From Synechococcaceae bacterium Bin_79_3 (GTDB lineage Bacteria; Cyanobacteriota; Cyanobacteriia; PCC-6307; Cyanobiaceae): a DNA stretch of 5,854 nucleotides. The stretch lies in NCBI GenBank assembly GCA_009914645.1, contig VFLB01000237.1:1-5854 (forward strand). Direction: 5' to 3'. Both the position numbers and the translations under genes were made by a program. The notes beneath the pieces are model-generated. The model made no database searches. It was not told the origin of the DNA and was given only the letters and a program-made list of their open reading frames with translations. Below are positions 1 to 5,854 of the stretch, piece by piece (the stretch's first letter is position 1; each line of letters begins with the position of its first letter).

Positions 1-2033
<2,033 letters not shown>

Positions 2034-2041
<8 letters not shown>

Positions 2042-2062
2042 CTAAGCGAGATAACTAACGCA
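2034..2062. repeat. Short inverted repeat across the convergent queE and ecotin stops
   Basis: TGCGTTA at 2034-2040 and TAACGCA at 2056-2062 form a 7-base perfect inverted repeat with a 15-base loop. It arises because both convergent genes end in TGCGTTA plus a purine (Arg then stop). The 13 bases between the stop codons leave no room for a conventional terminator, so this is the only symmetric structure at the junction. It is short, only partly GC and has no T-run, so its use as a bidirectional terminator is speculative. Confidence 0.25.
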
Positions 2063-2564
2063 GCTGGGCTGGTTGGATATTTTGTTCCGCCTTCCAAAGC
2101 CGGTAGCGCACCTGGAAACCCTGGGGCGCATAAACAACAATCGGCACACTTGCGTTAAAAGGCAATACAAATGGTTGGCCGCCAAGCGGTATGAATTGTT
2201 TTGTAAGTGCCTGGGCTGGGCAAGCTTTACGGGTGGAAAGCATCGCGCCAATTTGTTCGGCTCGATACACCGTGTAGCCGGTTCCCAGCACTGGTTCAGA
2301 ACGCAACCTGCCGGTGAAACGATGCAAATTGCAATCAAGCTCCAACTCCTTACCCACCAGCAACTGCACCCGCCAATCAGAAGGATTATTTGAAATACTC
2401 TGATCCGGTGATGGCTTTAGCAATGGATTTAATTGAATTACGAAGCGCTGCTCCCCTGCAGCTGCTTCTGCGTATGGTTTTAGATCAAGCATTGGTATCG
2501 CCTTAGCGGGCTCCAGCGCAAGTGTTAAAGCAACAGCTGAACAAAACAAAGCAACTCTGCGCAC
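2055..2564 (-). CDS. eco: Ecotin-family secreted serine protease inhibitor
   Basis: Ecotin is a periplasmic dimeric inhibitor of trypsin-fold serine proteases. With the GTG start at 2564 the product is 169 residues, close to E. coli ecotin (162). It begins with a good Sec signal peptide: Arg-Arg, a hydrophobic core at ~4-17, then PAKA, with cleavage likely after Ala22. Family hallmarks follow in order: LKPYAEA near 28, FVIQL near 41, LDCNLHR at 76-82, ACP at 114-116, PIVVY at 141-145 and YRLWKAE at 154-160. Cys78 and Cys115 match the ecotin disulfide. By alignment the reactive bond is Arg112-Lys113, where E. coli has Met-Met, which suggests trypsin-like targets. The start is uncertain: the frame stays open with ATG codons back to 2660, but those starts overlap queC and spoil the signal peptide, while GTG 2564 has AAGGG only 2 bases upstream. 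The gene lies antisense between queE and queC, apparently as a single-gene transcription unit. Confidence 0.92.
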   Translation of the reverse strand: MRRVALFCSAVALTLALEPAKAIPMLDLKPYAEAAAGEQRFVIQLNPLLKPSPDQSISNNPSDWRVQLLVGKELELDCNLHRFTGRLRSEPVLGTGYTVYRAEQIGAMLSTRKACPAQALTKQFIPLGGQPFVLPFNASVPIVVYAPQGFQVRYRLWKAEQNIQPAQLR

Positions 2565-2601
2565 AGCCCTTAGATCAAACTGAACCCATCCTGGCCCCAC
2601 G
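2565..2601. other. 37-base divergent gap between ecotin and queC starts
   Basis: This is all the sequence between the chosen ecotin GTG (2564, -) and the queC ATG (2602, +). I see no recognisable -10/-35 pair for either direction and no Shine-Dalgarno before queC. On the minus strand AAGGG (2571-2567) lies just 2 bases before the GTG, which is close for a ribosome site. If each gene has its own promoter, that promoter must extend into the other gene's coding region. Alternatively, queC is reached by read-through from queE. Confidence 0.5.
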
Positions 2602-3279
2602 ATGCACAACACAGCACCAACTGCCATCGCGCTGCTTTCTGGTGGCCTTGATTCCGCCACCGCTGCTGCCCTTGCTTTAGAAGCTGGTTATCGAGTAATT
2701 GGCCTTTCTTTTAACTATGGCCAACGCCACCAACGAGAATTAATAGCTGCAAAAAATTTGGCCGCTCATTTAAAGCTCCTTGAACATCACACAATCGCTG
2801 TGAATCTGGCGGCCTGGGGTGGATCCTCACTTACCGATAGTGAAATCAGCGTGCCCACTGATGGTGTGGAAGCAGGGGTAATTCCTAATACTTATGTGCC
2901 ATGTCGCAATACCGTATTTATTGCCTTAGGGCTGAGCTTGGCGGAAGCCCGTGCTGCTGAACGTTTAGTGCTTGGCATTAACGCTGTGGATTATTCCGGT
3001 TATCCCGATTGCAGGCCTGATTACTTAGCCGCATTCCAAAATCTTGCTGATCTGGCAACTAAAACAGGTAGGGAAGGTAAAGGTGCACAGCTTTGGGCCC
3101 CATTGCTGCAATGGAGCAAAACAAAGATCGTGCAAGAAGCCACACGGCTAAAGCTGCCGATTGCTGAAACCTGGAGTTGCTATGCCGGGGGAGAAAAACC
3201 CTGTGGTATTTGCGATAGTTGCCGTATCAGAGATGCTGCATTGCTGGAAGCGGGCCGCAGTGATCTGGTGGGCCAATGA
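2602..3279 (+). CDS. queC: 7-cyano-7-deazaguanine (preQ0) synthase
   Basis: QueC uses ATP and ammonia to convert the QueE product, 7-carboxy-7-deazaguanine, to preQ0, the precursor of queuosine in tRNA. The 225-residue protein has the ATP-pyrophosphatase P-loop SGGLDS at residues 13-18 and the following [18 protein letters not shown] and [15 protein letters not shown] are characteristic of the family. A C-terminal zinc site is formed by Cys193, Cys201, Cys204 and Cys207 ([15 protein letters not shown]). All of these look intact and the length is normal for QueC. The ATG at 2602 places the P-loop at the usual distance from the N-terminus, although no Shine-Dalgarno is visible. The stop overlaps the pabB start in ATGA, so queC, pabB and pabC are very probably one transcript. 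The 5' end faces the antisense ecotin gene, and it is unclear whether transcription starts here or comes through from queE. Confidence 0.96.
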   Translation: MHNTAPTAIALLSGGLDSATAAALALEAGYRVIGLSFNYGQRHQRELIAAKNLAAHLKLLEHHTIAVNLAAWGGSSLTDSEISVPTDGVEAGVIPNTYVPCRNTVFIALGLSLAEARAAERLVLGINAVDYSGYPDCRPDYLAAFQNLADLATKTGREGKGAQLWAPLLQWSKTKIVQEATRLKLPIAETWSCYAGGEKPCGICDSCRIRDAALLEAGRSDLVGQ

Positions 3280-4577
3280 ATCAGTTGCCCTGGTGGGAAC
3301 CACAACAACTAGCCCAAGCGCTAGAGCGCTGTTTTGGTAGCGAGGGGTTTGTTTGGCTTGATGGCGACGGCAGCCCCTTGGGAAACAGGGTTTTGCTCGC
3401 GGTAGCACCGCAAATACAAATGCGCTGCAGCGGGCTTCCCGGTGAACCAGGCAGTAAAGACCCCTTTAAGGCTCTGCAAGAAATCCAAGGAAATCACAAC
3501 GGCACCTGGCTTGGCTGGCTTGCCTATGAAGCTGGCGCCTGGGTTGAACCGAGCCACCATTGGCAAACACCAGACACGGCCACACTTTGGGCTGGCTGCT
3601 ATGGAGCAGTGGTGCACATGGATCTAAAAAAGCAACAGCTTTGGTTAACAGGGGAGGCTAAGTATCAAAAACCACTGGAAGCTTTACTGCGCTCGAAATC
3701 CACCACAGCAGATCAGCAGCAGCCAGCAGCTAACGCAGGAATTGGTTTAGATGATTGGTATTGGCATACAACAGCTAGTGCTTTTGAGCAGCAGGTAAAT
3801 GAAGTAAAGGAATCAATTAAAGCAGGTGATATTTTTCAAGCCAATCTAAGTGTATGCGTTGAATACATATTACCTGCAAATGCAGATCCACTAGCAATAT
3901 ATCAACGATTGCGCCGCCATTGCCCTGCACCATTTGGCGGATTAATGATTGCAAGTAATCAGGAAGCAGTGCTGAGTGCATCGCCAGAAAGATTTATATC
4001 TTGCGATCAAGAAGGCAACGTAGAAACCAGGCCAATAAAAGGCACCAGGCCCCGGCATCAAGAACAAGATAAAGATGCAGCTGCTGCAGCTGAATTAATA
4101 ACAAGCCCCAAAGATCGGGCTGAAAACATAATGATCGTAGATCTATTACGAAACGACCTTGGCAGGGTATGCAAAGCGGGTAGTATCAAAGTGCCGCAAT
4201 TAGTAGGCCTTGAAAGTTATGCTCAGGTGCACCATCTCACCTCAGTTGTAACGGGATTACTAGAAAGCAAACAAACAGCTGCTTCTCTAATGCGCGCCTG
4301 CTGGCCGGGTGGATCCATAAGCGGCGCTCCCAAAATCAGCGCTTGTGCGCATTTAAATAATTTAGAACCAGTGGCAAGGGGGCCATATTGCGGCAGCTTC
4401 TTTCACTTTAAAAATGATGGCAGTTTTGATAGCAATATCCTGATTCGCAGCGTAATGGTGCGCGCTAAGCGTTTAAGGGTGCATGCTGGCTGCGGCATTG
4501 TTGCTGATTCCAATCCGCAGCAAGAAGCAGCAGAACTTGGCTGGAAAATAAAACCTTTGCTCGCGGCCTTGCGCTAA
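3276..4577 (+). CDS. pabB: Aminodeoxychorismate synthase component I (chorismate-binding)
   Basis: PabB aminates chorismate to 4-amino-4-deoxychorismate, the first committed step to p-aminobenzoate and folate. The 433-residue protein has the TrpE/PabB layout: a weakly conserved N-terminal ~150 residues, then the chorismate-binding domain from about residue 165. Motifs include [20 protein letters not shown] with Lys255, [10 protein letters not shown] from 289, and GGSISGAPK at 345-353. Lys255 in PIKGT is diagnostic: PabB uses this lysine as a nucleophile, whereas anthranilate synthase TrpE normally has Ala there (PIAGT). This, with pabC directly downstream, favours PabB over TrpE. No glutamine amidotransferase domain is fused and no pabA is in the window, so ammonia must come from a subunit encoded elsewhere, possibly a TrpG/PabA shared with tryptophan synthesis (inference). 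The ATG overlaps the queC stop (ATGA) and the TAA shares one base with the pabC ATG. Confidence 0.93.
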   Translation: MNQLPWWEPQQLAQALERCFGSEGFVWLDGDGSPLGNRVLLAVAPQIQMRCSGLPGEPGSKDPFKALQEIQGNHNGTWLGWLAYEAGAWVEPSHHWQTPDTATLWAGCYGAVVHMDLKKQQLWLTGEAKYQKPLEALLRSKSTTADQQQPAANAGIGLDDWYWHTTASAFEQQVNEVKESIKAGDIFQANLSVCVEYILPANADPLAIYQRLRRHCPAPFGGLMIASNQEAVLSASPERFISCDQEGNVETRPIKGTRPRHQEQDKDAAAAAELITSPKDRAENIMIVDLLRNDLGRVCKAGSIKVPQLVGLESYAQVHHLTSVVTGLLESKQTAASLMRACWPGGSISGAPKISACAHLNNLEPVARGPYCGSFFHFKNDGSFDSNILIRSVMVRAKRLRVHAGCGIVADSNPQQEAAELGWKIKPLLAALR

Positions 4578-5383
4578 TGGATGCAATCGCCTGGTGCAAT
4601 TCAAAATGGGGTGATCCCAATGAATTGGGTGTGCCAATTAGTGATAGGGGTTTAAGGCTGGCAGAAGGTGTATTTGAAACGGTTCTGCTTTTATGCGGGA
4701 AAGCGCAACTGCTTGATCAACACCTTGAGCGCTGGTATCTGGGGGCATTGCACTTGGGTTTACCAAATCCACCTGCGAAATCAGAAATACAAACCTTGAT
4801 CGATACAGCAATAGCGCGCAGTGGCATCAACGACGGCGCCTTACGACTTAATTGGAGCCAGGGGAATGGGGGCGGCAGAGGATTAGCACTTAGCGAAAAT
4901 GATCAAGCAGGACGCCTCTGGGGCAGCTTGCATCGCTATCAGCCAACATTTCAAATGCAAACCATAACTATCAGCAAAAAAATAAAAATATGGGCAGATA
5001 GTTCACTGCGCCACTACAAAACATTTGCCTACGGCGAAATGGCGCTAGCCCGGCGAGAAGCATCAACTGCTGGCTGCCAAGATGCCTTATTGCTCAGTAG
5101 TGCTGGCGGACTCTGCTGCGCCACAAGCGCAAATCTGCTGGTGCGGCGCCAGGGCCGCTGGGTAACACCAAACCTTGCCTCAGGCTGCTTACCCGGAATC
5201 ATGCGGGCAGAAGCTCTGAAACAAGGAAGAGCAATTGAATCGCGATTAGGCAATGCACTAATTCCTGGTGAAGCTGCGGTATTACTTAATAGCCTCGATT
5301 GCCGCCCAATCACACCTGAGGCAGCCCAACTTGCTGAACCACTATTTCGCAATATATTAAAAGAATCTGTAATCAAGGGCTAA
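4577..5383 (+). CDS. pabC: Probable 4-amino-4-deoxychorismate lyase (class IV PLP aminotransferase fold)
   Basis: PabC removes pyruvate from 4-amino-4-deoxychorismate to give p-aminobenzoate. The 268-residue protein has the fold-type IV pattern: PISDRGLRLAEGVFET at ~20-35, HLERW at ~49-53, the PLP Schiff-base lysine as Lys148 in RHYKTF, SANLLV around Asn186, and LPGIMR near 210, which contacts PLP phosphate in relatives. One oddity is position 181, five residues before Asn186. This is where most class IV enzymes, including E. coli PabC (TECCAANLF), have the Glu that bonds to the PLP ring nitrogen; here it is Cys. Branched-chain or D-amino-acid aminotransferases share the fold. The TAATG junction with pabB and the lack of other clues make ADC lyase the best call, but specificity is inferred from context. 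It is the last gene of the tightly coupled queC-pabB-pabC group; a 76-base gap follows. Confidence 0.88.
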   Translation: MDAIAWCNSKWGDPNELGVPISDRGLRLAEGVFETVLLLCGKAQLLDQHLERWYLGALHLGLPNPPAKSEIQTLIDTAIARSGINDGALRLNWSQGNGGGRGLALSENDQAGRLWGSLHRYQPTFQMQTITISKKIKIWADSSLRHYKTFAYGEMALARREASTAGCQDALLLSSAGGLCCATSANLLVRRQGRWVTPNLASGCLPGIMRAEALKQGRAIESRLGNALIPGEAAVLLNSLDCRPITPEAAQLAEPLFRNILKESVIKG

Positions 5384-5441
5384 GCACTAATTAAGTAACC
5401 GTTGCAACCACTAAATAAAATTAAACGTGGCTTGATGTGTT

Positions 5442-5448
5442 AGAAGGA
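5442..5448 (+). promoter_or_regulatory. Shine-Dalgarno for the DUF1830-like gene, in a 76-base gap
   Basis: AGAAGGA at 5442-5448 ends 11 bases before the ATG at 5460, a somewhat long but usable spacing. It supports that start over the internal Met15. It is the clearest ribosome site in the window, consistent with a gene that begins its own translation rather than being coupled. The surrounding gap (5384-5459) also has an AT-rich stretch with TAAAAT at 5416-5421 that could serve as a -10, but no matching -35 is visible, and no terminator is seen after pabC. Confidence 0.6.
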
Positions 5449-5459
5449 TCACCACACCG

Positions 5460-5675
5460 ATGGACGCAAGCGACTGCAGTTTTCGAAACAACCTAAATCG
5501 AATGATTATCCTGCGCTGCTTTGGTGCTGAAAATTATTACCTCGAGCGGGTGATATTTCCATTTGAAATATTAAATTTTACGGCTCCACAAGAGGCAGAG
5601 GTGGAGATATGGAGCCATGAGTTTGGCGGAGCGGAACTGGTAGAAAGTTTTAAGGTTGCAGAGTTACACACTTAA
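5460..5675 (+). CDS. Small DUF1830-like protein, unknown function
   Basis: This 71-residue protein has no predicted signal peptide or membrane segment; it is acidic towards its C-terminus and probably soluble. I recognise the pattern of the cyanobacterial DUF1830 family: MIILRCFG near 15-22, then YYLERVIFPFE near 26-36, then APQEAEVEIWS near 42-52, followed by a variable tail. Its function is unknown and I do not assign one. The hydrophobic/charged alternation suggests a small beta-rich domain (inference). The start at 5460 is supported by the AGAAGGA site upstream. It lies 76 bases after pabC, so it may be read from the pabC transcript or from its own weak promoter. Its 3' end overlaps urtE tail to tail by 12 bases: the TTA leucine codon at 5664-5666 is the urtE stop on the other strand. 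The DUF1830 assignment is from memory of the family pattern, not a search. Confidence 0.82.
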   Translation: MDASDCSFRNNLNRMIILRCFGAENYYLERVIFPFEILNFTAPQEAEVEIWSHEFGGAELVESFKVAELHT

Positions 5676-5854
5676 AAAGCGATCGATCACCGCTTTACTT
5701 AAATCAGCTGTTGAACCACTTGCCACCATGCCACCTTTTTGCATCGCATAGTACCAATCAGCTTGCCGCACAAAATGTAAATGCTGCTCCACAAGTAAGA
5801 CACTTATTCCGGTAGTTGCAACGATTAACTTTACTGCCTTTTCAATATCTAGCA
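5664..5854 (-). CDS. urtE: Urea ABC transporter ATP-binding subunit UrtE, 3' end only
   Basis: Only the last 62 residues are present; the gene enters from the right edge and ends at TAA (5666-5664). UrtE is one of the two ATPases that drive the UrtABCDE high-affinity urea importer at the inner membrane. The visible part starts just after the expected Walker B region (LDIEKAVKLIV) and holds the conserved strand and switch segment SVLLVEQHLHFVRQAD, then YYAMQKGG and the ending VIDRFLSV. The VEQHLHFVRQAD and YYAMQKGG words are what I associate with UrtE. LivF-type branched-chain amino acid ATPases are the closest alternative and also have Gln at the usual H-loop position. The Walker A, signature and Walker B motifs lie outside, so intactness cannot be judged. 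It converges on the DUF1830-like gene with a 12-base overlap. In cyanobacteria urt genes are often NtcA-regulated, but any control region would be upstream, out of view. Confidence 0.87.
   Translation of the reverse strand, partial: LDIEKAVKLIVATTGISVLLVEQHLHFVRQADWYYAMQKGGMVASGSTADLSKAVIDRFLSV
5674..5696 (-). terminator. Weak hairpin with T-run inside the urtE 3' end
   Basis: On the minus strand AAAGCG (5696-5691), a 9-base loop and CGCTTT (5681-5676) make a 6-bp stem, and the T-run continues through 5674, giving five Ts in all. It resembles a short intrinsic terminator but lies inside the last urtE codons, before the stop. Termination exactly there would remove the stop codon. On the plus strand the same stem sits directly after the DUF1830 stop (5673-5675). 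The stem is short and half AT, so function is doubtful. Confidence 0.2.

Noticed and set aside
2073..2393. Plus-strand open frame of 106 codons opposite the ecotin gene
   Set aside because: It is fully antisense to a gene with unmistakable ecotin motifs and its translation matches no family that I recognise, so it is a shadow frame.
2565..2601. Divergent promoter pair between ecotin and queC
   Set aside because: The best hexamers (TAGATC on the plus strand, TTTGAT on the minus strand) match the -10 consensus at only 3-4 of 6 bases with no supported -35, too weak to annotate.
5029..5376. Minus-strand open frame of 115 codons opposite pabC
   Set aside because: It lies wholly within the conserved C-terminal half of PabC and its translation is low-complexity Ser/Ala/Arg-rich, typical of an antisense shadow.
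5395..5408. NtcA-like site GTA-N8-AAC upstream of the DUF1830-like gene
   Set aside because: The right half is AAC instead of TAC, and no TAN3T -10 box lies at the expected ~22 bases downstream, so the match is probably chance.
5401..5408. Palindrome GTTGCAAC as an operator
   Set aside because: An 8-base palindrome is expected by chance in a window this size and its flanks do not extend the symmetry.
5678..5690. HIP1 (GCGATCGC) cyanobacterial repeat
   Set aside because: The sequence reads GCGATCGATC, so the octamer is not complete; I saw no full HIP1 copy in the window.

Overview
The window looks like a chromosomal housekeeping segment from a cyanobacterium, most likely of the marine or freshwater picocyanobacterial lineage (Synechococcus/Prochlorococcus/Cyanobium). 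The inference rests on four things: a small protein resembling the cyanobacterial DUF1830 family, a UrtE-type urea ABC transporter ATPase, the character of the pyrG, queE, queC, pabB and pabC products, and dense packing with 1- to 4-base gene overlaps. Base composition looks intermediate (roughly half GC by eye, not computed), so I do not name a genus or species.

Layout, left to right. Positions 1-1424 (+) hold the 3' part of pyrG (CTP synthase); the first ~70 residues lie outside the window. It overlaps queE (1421-2041, +; 7-carboxy-7-deazaguanine synthase) in an ATGA junction. A gene on the opposite strand follows (2055-2564, -): an ecotin-family serine protease inhibitor with a signal peptide, both family cysteines and Arg at the predicted P1 position. 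Only 37 bases beyond its chosen start, the + strand resumes with queC (2602-3279; preQ0 synthase), pabB (3276-4577; aminodeoxychorismate synthase component I) and pabC (4577-5383; aminodeoxychorismate lyase), joined by ATGA and TAATG junctions. After a 76-base gap comes a 71-residue DUF1830-like protein (5460-5675, +). It overlaps tail to tail, by 12 bases, with the 3' end of urtE (5664-5854, -), which runs off the right edge.

How the genes fit together. QueE and QueC catalyse consecutive steps of the 7-deazaguanine pathway leading to preQ0 and queuosine. PabB and PabC make p-aminobenzoate for folate. Both pathways draw on GTP through GTP cyclohydrolase I (not in the window), and PyrG supplies CTP, so the + strand genes form a nucleotide/pterin/deazaguanine group. 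The ecotin gene has no metabolic link to them and sits antisense between the two queuosine genes. That makes it the clearest accessory element here. UrtE marks the end of a urea-uptake operon that points inward from the right.

I see no RNA genes, insertion sequences, CRISPR arrays or attachment sites, and no stretch over 300 bases lacks a gene. I did not find a convincing wholly new system. The points most worth a second look are the antisense ecotin gene splitting a tightly coupled operon, its Arg-Lys reactive site, the replacement of the usual PLP-contacting Glu by Cys in PabC, and the nested stop codons of the DUF1830 gene and urtE.
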